DNA of 64,000 bases from Symbiodinium natans (lineage: Eukaryota > Sar > Dinophyceae > Suessiales > Symbiodiniaceae), in the NCBI GenBank assembly GCA_905221605.1, contig CAJNDS010000657.1, positions 803,501 to 867,500 of the forward strand, given 5' to 3'. Positions 33,961-43,653 of the stretch are shown here, piece by piece (within the stretch, counting starts at the first letter, position 1; every line of letters starts with the position of its first letter). The translations under genes and the position numbers were made by a program. The notes below the pieces were generated by a model. The model was not told the origin of the DNA. It saw only the letters and a list, made by a program, of their open reading frames with translations, and ran no database searches.

Positions 33961-36900
33961 TGCTTTTCACCACGTCCGCAACGAAGCAGATCCATTCTTG
34001 TGAAGCTTTGCGTAGCCCGTTCAGGGCCTTGCGCAAGTGTAGATACAGCGGTTCCCCGCTGACCGTGGATACTGACAGAGGAAACTTCATCACCACATCA
34101 CGCTCACGCAGCGGCGTTGCCATGAAAGCATGCGACACATCACCTCCTGACAACACAAGATCACGACAGCCTGCTATGCCGAGCACTGTAAACAGCGCAT
34201 CAGCACTGGGGGTGGGACTCGAAATTCCCAAGGATCTTGCAGATCCTGAGCTCTTTCCTGCTACGTCCTTAATGACGATTCGAGCTCTCACGGTAGTGGG
34301 AGTTTTTTGCGTTGTCACCCATCGACTTGGAATCACCCTCAAGGTTCCAGGAAACTTCTTCTCAAGTGCTTGCAACTCAGAAGCCGTTAAAAGATCCCCG
34401 GTCTCCATGTGACTGAGGTTGTTCACTTCCTTGAGCATTCCCTCCATGACTTCATCACCTGGTAGCTCAGACAACGTCGAATCATCAACTGCTGATCTCG
34501 GGCGCCAAACTCGTAGATGTGAACGCTTCCCAAAAGGCACAACGACACTTGTAGCGTTGGGAGCAAACTGCACAGAGTCAAGCAAACCGGAAAGCAAAGG
34601 CACATGCTGGGTCACCTGAAACGCTTGCTCAACAAAGCTAGACAAAGGCATGTAGATGTCATTGCCAGTCTCACAATTATGCACCTGTACCACGCAAGCG
34701 TTCACACCTTGTCGCATTTCCTCCTCCAACTTCTCAACAGGGACTTCAGACGATCGCTTCACGCTTCTCGTGGTCAACTCAGGCTCAGTCCGAATGTCAT
34801 CTTCCATGGGCATGTCCACGTCATGGTCAATCTCACTGGACATCTCTAGCGCCTCCGAGGGTGCACTTGGAGCAACAGGCACAAGACCAGGAACATCACC
34901 CTGCTCACCTTCTTGGAACCTCACTTCTTGATTCCGCCTCTTGCATTCAGTGTTGTGCCTGATGCCCGGAGCATTCATTCCCGATTCACACGAAGGACAC
35001 CCTCTTGTGAACGTACGCGCGCATGAGTGCTCACGAGACGCAACCGATCGCTCAGGAAGCTCAGCTGAAGGAGTTTCGGGCTCACGTCGCAATTTCTTTG
35101 CACTCGGCAGTGGCACTTCAGAACCATCTTGTGCATTTTCGGCTTCTCCAGCTTCTTCCAACGTTGCAAGTGCATCCTGCACCACTTCTGGAGCTGGTGC
35201 GTGCGCAGGAGGCTCTCCAGCAGACTCCTCAACCAACTGACTGCGCAGCCAAGCTTCATATCGATCACAGCACGCACGCCCATGCGACAATCCCTTTCGA
35301 GATCCAAGGCGCAGCATGCAATCACACGCTCGACATCCATCAGACGGTCCAAATCGCTCAAAGAACTCTTTCGGTGGGCCTGTAGATGGACACTTCAGTG
35401 ATGCCCCTTGTGCACTTGGAAGGATGCGAGGAGCCACTGGATGCTCACCCGGTGTTCTCGGTCCTTGCTCGCCCCGAATTTTCAAGACAGAAAACATGCC
35501 CGACCCAAACACAATCTCAATCGGATACACAAGCTTGAAGGACTTTGCCACAAACGCTTTGGGCACCAACTCCTGTCCAACTCGCACATATGCAAAGACC
35601 AAGCTTCCAAGTGACCCAAATTGAGGATGCAAATAGGCTGCAGCCACAAATCGCGACATGTTGGGGCAGAGATTCTTCACAGACTCAGGCACCTCTGCGA
35701 GCACTTTAGACCCAAACAGCGCAAAGGCTGCTTCAGGCAGTCTACGTCCAGAGGCGATCTCCTTTGGTGCACGCTCCCCACCAAACGCCTTGTCGTTAGC
35801 ATTGCCACTCATGCACAAGTAAGTAAGCACAAGCTGCACCAAGTCTCTCCGAAACACTAGTGCAAAACCAAGCTCTTGGAAGTCAGACTGAAGAGTGGCA
35901 AGACCCTCCTTCAGAACTCTCACTGTGCGCTCAGCTCCTCCGATTTGCTCATGAGCTTGTGGCGCCGCTTTCCTCACCAGGAAGGTGTACCTGTCTGAGG
36001 CACCAAACAACCCAAACTCTGCCAGCCACTTCATCAAAAGGGCACGATCCTTGCTCACATTCTCCGTCATGACAATGGCTCCAACGCATGAAGAAAACGA
36101 CTCACGCAAAACAAGAACCTTGAAAGAGTCATCTGTTTGTTGATCCACCACGCTGACCGACTCACCAACTGCACTCAAGTACATAAAATCGGCAACAATT
36201 TCAGTCTCAAGCCCATGCTCCAAGCGACGCCTATGCCGATTCACTCCCCGGGACTTTACACAATGTTCACAGTCTGGATGAAAAGGCACATGCCCCTTTG
36301 TTCGATGGACTTCAAGTTCCTCCTGCGTACGCCGGGAAAGCACAGCAACATGCCCAACGGACGCTGACGTAGCAACATCTTGTTCACACACGTCCTCTTC
36401 AAACAAGGCCAGCATTTGATCATGACCTGAGCTGTCCAGGACTTTGATCCAAGGAGTGTCGCACCAGATGCACGTGTCAATCATCTCAACAGGAGTTCTC
36501 ACACGCGACACATGCACCCCTTCATCCAACACAACTCGCCAACCCAACCGACCAAGTGCGCTCGTCGACAGGATGTTATAGGGAGTGTCACCAACCATCA
36601 CTGGCACTCTGCACACACCATCCTTGATGACTCCCTTTTCATCCCGCGTGCGTACACGCAGAACAACACTGCAACGTCCTAGAAACGGTACCGGGGCGCC
36701 ATTTGCTGCGGTAAAGAGTGCCCCACAAGGCACAATTTCGTCATGATGCAACTGCTCAAGCGATTTCCGGGTCACCACACAGCTCGAAGCGCCTGAGTCT
36801 AGCAGCCAGTACTCAGATCCCAACGTCTCCTGGACTGACTGGAGCAACGGCTGACACAAGACCAACGATGGCACGCTCTCAACGCAAGCGAGGACATGTT

Positions 36901-36998
36901 CAAGACGCGTATTGGGCTCATTTCTTTCAGCAGACAACAAAGAGGACAGTAGGAGAACAGTCTCAGCACTCGGCTCAGCGGAAGTTGGTTCCCCACAA
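33869..36998 (-). pseudogene. pol of decayed copia element: protease, integrase, RT N-part
   Basis: One long open frame. The protease motif LLDSGASSCV lies at about 36790-36806. The integrase zinc region HRTKGHVPFHPDCEHC is at about 36315-36255, the first catalytic Asp in VADFMYL at 36188-36190, and the Glu in GGAERTV at 35930-35932. Between them the expected second Asp segment is absent: SDRYTFLV runs directly into RKAAPQAHEQ, suggesting a small deletion. The reverse transcriptase follows, with the first catalytic Asp in SGGDVSHAF (34139-34141). The frame ends at LLVYV because of an extra T in the TTT at 33871-33873, inside the YVDD catalytic box. The frame extends further upstream (to 37219), but that part is out of register with the gag linker. 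Confidence 0.8.
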
Positions 36999-37928
36999 GG
37001 CTCCTCCAAGGTTCCATCCCGCTTCTGCGTACCACCACATGCCCGACTCCTCATCGAACATCGCAAAAAGCTTGCCCTTCTTCCCGCCTTGGCCCTTTCC
37101 TTTTCCCTTTGAGAAAGAGGACCCCTTCTTTGGCGAAAAAGGTCTTTCTGCAGACCCCTTTGGCAGCCCAGACCCCTTTGGTGACGTACTGCCCTTAGGT
37201 CCGACAACGGCGCGCGCATCTGTATCCTTGCCCTTGCTGCAGTTCACTGAGATGTGGCCGAACTCTCCACACTTGAAGCTTTGGTTTTCGCAAGACTAAC
37301 AGAACACTGGCTGGTGGCATGGCCTTGCTTGCCACAACGTCCACACCTCTCCATGTCTGTCCCCTTTGCACCACCCTTTGCTACAAGCAACTGACCACCC
37401 CACTCATCCGCTGCAACGTTCAGAGTATCCGAATGCTCACTGGCTTCTTCAGTATGCAAGCCAAACATATGCTTCGCACCATGACCATGCAGTTCCATGA
37501 AGAGTCTCTGCTGATGTTCCCAACGCAACGACGACGCACGATAAGACCCATAGGTTTCACCTTGCGAGTGGTGCAACGTGTACGCCCTCGCATGATCTGG
37601 CAGCGACCTGATGAGCAAAGTGAGCTGATCACTGTCAGTCAAGCCCAACCCAACTGCATCACCAGGTTCAAGTGTCGACAACAAACGTTGGTACCTTGCC
37701 ACTGCGATCTCGATTTGTCGAACAGTATCAGCAACCGGAGCTGACGTGCCGCTTTGTGTCTGAAACGTTCTCGCCATCAACATGGCACGCAGTGACATTG
37801 CTTTCAGCTCGACTTCGCAAAGAAAACTCACGCACAAGCTGCCTGAGGAACTCAAAGCCAGTGCCCATGTACGCAAGCGAGTTACCAAACATATCTCCCA
37901 ACTGCAACAATGTCCAAGCCTTCACCAA
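36975..37928 (-). pseudogene. gag region of decayed copia element, frameshifted
   Basis: The upstream frame (37928-37800) reads WTLLQLGDMFGNSLAYMG...VREFSLRSRAE. A shift near 37.8 kb moves it into the frame ending at 37244 (AMSLRAMLMARTFQ...ARYQRLLSTLEPGD), which ends in a clear CX2CX4HX4C knuckle, CGRCGKQGHATSQC. A second shift at about 37.27 kb moves it into a frame carrying FKCGEFGHISVNC, probably a second knuckle whose first Cys is now Ser, followed by a Gly/Lys/Ser-rich linker (KGKGKGQGGKKGK). A third shift near 37.0 kb leads into the protease frame. The role would be nucleocapsid/capsid. Non-functional as it stands. Confidence 0.7.
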
Positions 37929-38099
37929 AGCTCTGAATCATCAATGTGATGCGACCATGGTCCGAAAAGCCGCCTTTAAAACACTAAACAGCCGCACTCC
38001 CGAGCTTGCTCTGCGCGCGGCGCAGATGTGTGCAACTTGCATTCTGGCAATTTGCAATTGGCCGTTTGGAAAACGACGGCAGAATCTGAGGGGCCTTCC

Positions 38100-39406
38100 G
38101 CTTGGTAGGACTGTCAGTGCTTCGACCTGAGCTCTTGGGCGACTCTTTTTTTTCGAAGGGCTGGACCTGAGTTGGAGCAGGCGAGAGACATCGTTCTGAA
38201 TGGCAGTAAGGTGGGCGTGCGTAGGCCCAGCTGGGCATCAGGCTGTCCTTGAGGTTCGAGGCGCATGGGACAGTTCCGGACGCCTGTCTTCTGGCCGGCA
38301 AGGCAGGTCACGGAAAAGGTGCGGAGACGTGGGAGCATGAGAGCAGACGATCCATGGAGCAATGGAAGTTAATCTGACCCTTGGGCTCTGTGGCAACTTT
38401 CCAGAACAAGTAATTGCAATGCAACTGGAGTGCATGTGAACGTGCCAGTTCCACCTTTAACTTCTTCGTCGTCCGAACTGGTGAGAAAGAGAGGAGAGCG
38501 TGAGTTTTGGAGTGTCACCTGATCTTTCAACAGACAAGCGTATGACAATGTGACAGGTGCACGGCAGTTGATAGGTCGAGCAGAGTTGCGTGCTGTCTTC
38601 ATGGACTCAAGTCAGCGGTTGAACCAACAGTCAGGGCAGTTTGTCTCGAGGCTGCGGCAGTCACCTCCTAATCCCAGAGTGCCGGCGTTTGCCAGACCAG
38701 AAGGGGCGTTGTCACGAGCAGGGTAATGGCTTGGTCTTAGGATCCAGCGCAGCTTTTCCCCTGGCTTGAGGCTGTAATGCACTAGGCTGAGTGGGCGGAT
38801 ACTGGGCATGGAGTTCTGGTCGAGCAGTTCCCTAGGATAATTTGCCTTGAAATCTGTCGATCATATCCAGGCGCGGGGGCAGGTGTTCCATCCATTGGGA
38901 TGGTTGAGGCGGAGGCTTGGACTTCCCCGGGCGAGGCCGTGCCGGCATCGGGAGCCTGGGTCTTCTTGTGGCACTGGTTCAAGGCCTTGCGGAGGCAGGA
39001 GGTGTTGGGCAGTCCATGGCTGGGCGCGATGAGATCAGAGGGGGGATCGAGGAGCACGTTCATATCGGAGATGGCTGCGGCGGGCACCTCGGCAAGCATG
39101 GGGTGCGAGCAGGGGGGCATTTGTAGGGGGGGCCAACCTGCGAGCAATCCAAGCGGCAGACAGCGGCGCCGTCTTTTCTTGCATGCGGGCCGAGTTCAGC
39201 TGGGCGAGCCGGCTAAGCAATCCAGTGCGAGGCGGCAGGCTTTATGCGGTCCGGAGCGGGCCGTGTGAGCTCCGTTCCGGCTGGGCCGATCAGTATCCCG
39301 CAGGCTGTGCGCCATTGGGTCTTGTGGGCAACGTGGGCCATATGCACCGCCCCCCATGGGCCATTGGCAAGGATGATGCAGTTGATATCGGAGGGTTGTC
39401 GCCGTT
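38100..39406. other. GC-rich tail of the tyrosine-recombinase element, no gene resolved
   Basis: Open frames on both strands reflect high GC. The minus strand continues the composition of the recombinase element to its right. No domain recognised. Confidence 0.4.
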
Positions 39407-40533
39407 TTACGTGGCGGAGGAGCCTCCGTGGGGCTGGCGGCGCAAGCGAGGCTCCAGGTGAGAGAAGGCTCGGCTGCTCGGGGCGGCGTGGCGGGGCACC
39501 GAGAAAGGCGGTTCGGTGGTGGGAGCCTGTCCACCACGGGCGATTGGGCGCGAGGGGCGCCAACCGTCCGCTGCTCTCTGGGCCACAGTGGTTTGCACCC
39601 ATAGGCTGTCGACAGTGTCGTCCCTGCGGCGGAGCTTTTGGGATGGCCGGTGGTGCGGCGGGCGTCTTCGGGCAAGCGTTGCGCTGAGGAGACCGACTTT
39701 GAGGCTGTGGATTGTGAAGGCACAGGTCTCGTCACTGCATGCAGTGCTAGGGGCATTGGGGCTGGCAAGCTGCGTGCAGGCGCGCAAGGCAGGCAGGGCC
39801 TGTGAATAGGACATAGGCGACTGAAAGGCGAAGTCCGTTGTTGTCTTGGAGGCCCAGTTGGGCAGGATGGGCAGCAAAAGGTCGGGCTCGAGCTCTGAGT
39901 TCCAGAAGGCTTCCGTGGCTAGCCAGCATCTGTGTAGGCACAGGAGGTAGTTTAGGCACCACGAGCTTGCTGTGCAGCGACCTGACAGGCCCGTCAGGTG
40001 ACGGCGAATGGCTGACCTGTGTGCGACGTTTTAGTGGACCAGCAGATCCCGCGACGGGACTGGGCTGTGAGGCTGAGGCTGGAGAGGCGGATCCGTTGCG
40101 GATCGCCAAAGCGCAGGTAGGCATCGTAGGCCAAGAGGAATGCTCCGAGTAGCAGTACCAGCTGTGTACCGGAGGCCAGTTGCAGACAATTTCTTCCCAG
40201 GCGACGACGCAGGCCAGAGGGAGAGGCAGGGCTTCTTGCGATCCCTGTGTGGGAGGTCCCAGCCAAAGGCTTGTATAATGGCGTTCGAGACCATGCTGAT
40301 GTGCTCTCGATTGGAGGGCGGCATCGAGAAAGTCGGCCAAGCAGGCAAGAGTCAGCGTGTCTAGGCTGATGTCCTGGGCTCGCAGGAAGGCCACGAATTG
40401 TGCGTGCCGAGAGGTAGGCTTCCAGGCTGGAGGGTGCGTACTTGGCAATCGCTCGCAGGCGATGTTTGTCGGGCGAGAGTGAAAGGGACGTCTCTGCCCA
40501 AAGCTGGCTGAAGCTGCCTATGGAAGCAAGCAA
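39407..40533 (-). pseudogene. Tyrosine recombinase, frameshifted
   Basis: Pieces of one recombinase are spread over three minus-strand frames. The core-binding helices read QFVAFLRAQDISLDTLTL...LADFLDAAL (about 40400-40310). Box I follows as LLLGAFLLAYDAYLRFGDP (about 40158-40100), with the catalytic Arg in YLRFGD. Box II reads FTIHSLKVGLLSATLA (about 39730-39670), and then PHHRPSQKLRRRDDTVDSLW (about 39660-39605), the counterpart of a GHH...Y-RDD block. The catalytic Tyr expected just before RDD is Arg here, and GHH has become PHH. Frame changes occur between the blocks, so the gene is dead. The role would be strand exchange for element integration. Confidence 0.6.
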
Positions 40534-41400
40534 CTGGAGCCATGCACGACCTCAGCAGGCTCGGCGCTCGTCGTCTTGGAGGCGTCTGGTGAGGAGGCTG
40601 GGCCGGGCAGTCGCTGTTGCGCGGATGGCGGCCGGGAGGCGGCTGCCTTGATGAATGCAGGCATGGGCGCGTCTTCCGCTGAGGAGTCTGAGGCAGCGGG
40701 GCAGGCCTATTAATGGAGGTGCTTAAGGGTGTGGGTCGGGGAGTCGGGGCAGGCTTAGGCTGGGCAGCTGGGCGGGCCATGTGAAAGCGCTTGCTGTATG
40801 CAGGCGGGGGCAGGCCTCCCGGAGGCAGGCAGGGGGCTCCATGGGTAGGCCCCGAGCGCGGCGGCAGTTCCTTTTGTGGCTGGCCATGCGTTTCGCGGCC
40901 GGAGCAGCTGAGGTATGTGGTGAGGTGCTTGCACAGGCATGCGTGCAGGGGCTTTGGGCGGCCTCAGCGGCGATGCGAGCTGCTCCAAGAGGCGCGGGGC
41001 CTAAAGAGAGCATGTGGCATGTTAGGGTGCAGGCAATCGAAGGGTTGGTCAAGAATGGCTGCGGAAGACATCAAAGGGGTCAGGTGCATCAACGCTGCAT
41101 GCTGGGCTGCAGGCGTGCAAAAATGTAGGCAAGAAAAGCAAGCAGGCGATGCAAACACTCCTTTTCCTTTACCTCATCCGCGTAGAAGATGTCGGAGATG
41201 AGCTGCACCTGGTCAGGGGGCAAAGGGAGGCAAGGGGGGGGGCATATCTGTATCCCTGGCGGCAGAGGCTCTTTTGGTACACGGGCAAACTGGGCAGTGT
41301 GGGCAAGAAACTTGTGTCTTGAGAGAATGGGCCCTGAATTCGGGCACAAACCCATGAAGGCAGGTCATCATGTGCAGTCTGTGCAGGCCAGCAAGTGCCC

Positions 41401-42018
41401 TCAGGGCCTGGCGAAATGCCCCCAGGGGGATTCCCTGCGCCGGTCGAATTCGTGGCAGCGGCTGCATTGGTGACGATCATGCCTATCGGCATCGGGATCG
41501 TCCACGTTTTGGGCGCACACTAGGCTCCATGGGCAAAAGGGCTGTGTGCTGCAAGGCCTGGCACATCGTAGGCGTCGGTTGTGGTCTGTGTAGAGGAGGC
41601 GTGTGTCTTCCTGGGCAATCCGGAAAGTATCCGGGAGGCAAATGCTGGGCACTATGGTGCAACCGCGATACCTCCTGTCGGGCGGCTCGGGGATGCATAG
41701 GCGTGGGCAGGGAGGCATTCTGTCTGCTGCAGGCAGAGGCGCAAAGGAGGAGGTTTTGTGGGCGGAGTCACGAGGGGCGGGCCTGCGAGGCTCCTGGGCG
41801 TCCCCTTTGTCGGAGAGCAGGCCGAGTAGGTCCGTGTCGGCGTCAGTCTGGCCATCCTCGGTGGCGTGTTTGCCGGGCGCCGGGTGGCTGGGCGGGTTGT
41901 CAAAAGGGCATGGGCCTGAGAAGACAGCGAAGGACTCTTGGTCCAACATGAACTTGGACCCGATGGTCCCTTGGGCTGCTTGGGACTTGATAAGCTCGTA
42001 GTCCAGGCGGTGGATCAT
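41401..42018 (-). other. Unassigned open frame in the recombinase element
   Basis: A 205-codon frame beginning HRLDYELIKSQAAQGTIG...MLDQESFAVF, then Pro/Asp-rich. It probably continues the 42064-43152 frame after a stop or shift, since the join falls in conserved-looking sequence. No family recognised. Confidence 0.35.
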
Positions 42019-42063
42019 GATGGAGTTTCGGTCATCTCTGACGATGCACTCCCCCGTCCATCT

Positions 42064-43152
42064 TCAAAGCACGACATGGGCAAAGGCGGGTGCTGCGGCC
42101 TGGGCTGCGTGGGCGGGCAAGAGGCGTCTGTCTGCCGCAATAGGCGGAGGCGGTGAGGCGTCTCCGTGCGAGGGGGCCTCGTATGTGAACCAGAAGGTGG
42201 ACCAGTCCACCTCTTTGGCACCTCTAAGTGGCTGGCCCATGCCGTAGAAATAATACCACGTTCGGCCATCGTACTGCGTCATGGGCAGGTGATAGGCCTC
42301 ATGAGGCCCAGGTTGCGTGGGCTCAGTGGGCTTGGCTTTGGCTGTGCGAGAGGCTGTGGCTCTGACTGGGCTGGCTCGGCGGGCGCTTCCTCGACTTCCT
42401 CCAAATCCGGATCGGGCAGGGTGCTGGGCCCTGCAGAAGGCAGCAACCGAGTCGGCGGCTTCCTCGGCAAGGTCAGCCCAAGCCTTCCTTTCTAAGGCTG
42501 TGGCGTCGGCAGGTATCTTGCCCTCAGGCGCCCGAGGCAGTGGAGGCAGGTCAGGGCCCGTGGCAGGCGTTTCAGGCTTAGAGTGCGCGATTTGCTCGAG
42601 CGGGTGCTTGGTCTCGGCAGAAGTGCAATGTAGGCAGTGCACGGCCGTCGGCAAAGGCTTTGCGGACGTGATTGGCTGTCCAGAGGCAGGACGTGGCTTG
42701 GTCAATGAAGCTCCAGTCGCGGCGCTGGGCGTCAGGGTTGCACCCTTGTGCAGGGGCAGGTGGGCTCTGTGGCGCCGAGGCAAGCAAGGCTTCCCGTCGT
42801 GCCAGAGCGGTCTTGAAGCTCTTGGGCTTGCTGAGGCGTCAGCAGGGCGGAGGCAGGCTGGGCAGGCTGCACATCGGGACCGGTCCCCGGCGCTGGAGGC
42901 TTGGGCAGGCTCCGCGGGGCATGTCGCCGGGGCCGTGGGCGGCTCGGCTGACGTGGGCTGACCAGTGGGCGTGGTCTGTGCGGCAAGCCCTCCAAGAAGG
43001 CTTTGCTTGGCGCTGTCGTCCAACTGTGCCCAAAGGGCAGCAAACTGGGCAAGAGCGGTGTCCGGCGAACTTGCCATGGCGGCTGGAAACATGGGACAGG
43101 GCACAAAAGAGGGCGGAGGGCTTGAGAAGAAGCGCTGAGGGAAGGGAGCCAA
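42064..43152 (-). CDS. Hypothetical Pro/Ala-rich protein of the recombinase element
   Basis: A 362-codon frame. Residues 1-270 are Pro/Ala/Ser-rich with scattered Cys pairs (CAACPAC, CLHC). The C-terminal part is more globular: YHLPMTQYDGRTWYYFYG and KEVDWSTFWFTYEA. It lies between the coiled-coil frame and the recombinase on the same strand and starts about 160 bp inside the copia insertion point, so it could be a 3' portion of a longer reading frame now split from sequence at 52 kb. The high GC content opens several overlapping frames here; the aromatic-rich C-terminus is my main reason to prefer this one. Function unknown. Confidence 0.35.
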   Translation of the reverse strand: MAPFPQRFFSSPPPSFVPCPMFPAAMASSPDTALAQFAALWAQLDDSAKQSLLGGLAAQTTPTGQPTSAEPPTAPATCPAEPAQASSAGDRSRCAACPACLRPADASASPRASRPLWHDGKPCLPRRHRAHLPLHKGATLTPSAATGASLTKPRPASGQPITSAKPLPTAVHCLHCTSAETKHPLEQIAHSKPETPATGPDLPPLPRAPEGKIPADATALERKAWADLAEEAADSVAAFCRAQHPARSGFGGSRGSARRASPVRATASRTAKAKPTEPTQPGPHEAYHLPMTQYDGRTWYYFYGMGQPLRGAKEVDWSTFWFTYEAPSHGDASPPPPIAADRRLLPAHAAQAAAPAFAHVVL

Positions 43153-43304
43153 GGCAGGTCACAACACCACATGAGGCATGCAGAAAGTGACCACAAACCG
43201 CAAACATGTGCAGTACGCAGACGTGAGGCGGGCCTTGAAAAGACGTTGGCGGGCCTGGGCTGTGGGGAGTACCTGGCGTCGACAGGGTCACAAAGCACAT
43301 GTGC

Positions 43305-43309
43305 GTGTC
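43305..43309. other. Target site duplication GTGTC (left)
   Basis: The five bases before the 5' LTR equal the five after the 3' LTR (51976-51980). A 5-bp duplication is normal for copia integrases. Confidence 0.9.
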
Positions 43310-43477
43310 TAACAAACTTTTCGGTTAGCCATGTGCCCCCCTGTAGAAGTATTTTTCCTTGTCGTTTCACTGCTGCCAACAAGGCTCAAGGGACTGCTGA
43401 ACAGACCGAGTCCCAGCAAAAAGTGCCCGCTAGTGGTTTCAAGTTCAAGGGTCTGGAACGAACCCTAAATCGTTTTA
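43310..43477 (+). repeat. 5' LTR of intact copia element
   Basis: 168 bp, from TAACAAACTTTTCGG to CCCTAAATCGTTTTA. It includes a short CCCTAAA word near its 3' end. Confidence 0.95.
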
Positions 43478-43495
43478 TGGTAGCGGAGCTGAAGG
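43478..43495 (+). other. Primer-binding site of intact copia element
   Basis: TGGTAGCGGAGCTGAAGG begins at the first base after the LTR. It would pair with a tRNA 3' end of the form CUCCGCUACCA, where U72 (partner of A1) is the eukaryotic initiator tRNA-Met hallmark. Confidence 0.8.
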
Positions 43496-43653
43496 CCTAG
43501 ACCTTTGGTTCAAAGTGAGCCCAAGAAAGCGCTCTGGAGGAGCGAGGACTGAAGTCCAAAAGAGCCTTGGGCCAGCTACCAAGCGAGCTCCTTAAGGGAG
43601 ACTGTAAGCGAGGCTGAGAGGAGCCTGGAAGTGAGAAAGAGAAGAAAAGAGTG

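Larger units (their letters stand above)
32332..37928 (-). mobile_element. Decayed Ty1/copia-type retrotransposon
   Basis: A minus-strand Gag-Pol in the copia order: gag with CCHC knuckle, protease, integrase, reverse transcriptase, RNase H. Integrase precedes reverse transcriptase, which separates copia from gypsy. At least four frameshifts (about 37.8, 37.27, 37.0 and 33.87 kb) break it, and the second catalytic Asp region of the integrase is missing. I found no flanking LTR pair, primer site or target duplication, so the element is truncated or its ends are too diverged to see by eye. Confidence 0.8.

Noticed and set aside
41370-43190. Several plus-strand frames of 130-215 codons
   Set aside because: GC-rich antisense shadows of the minus-strand recombinase element; no domain, and they overlap better minus-strand candidates.
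39407-43309. Calling the recombinase element a DIRS retrotransposon
   Set aside because: No reverse transcriptase or RNase H motif and no split or inverted terminal repeats were found, so only the recombinase is claimed.
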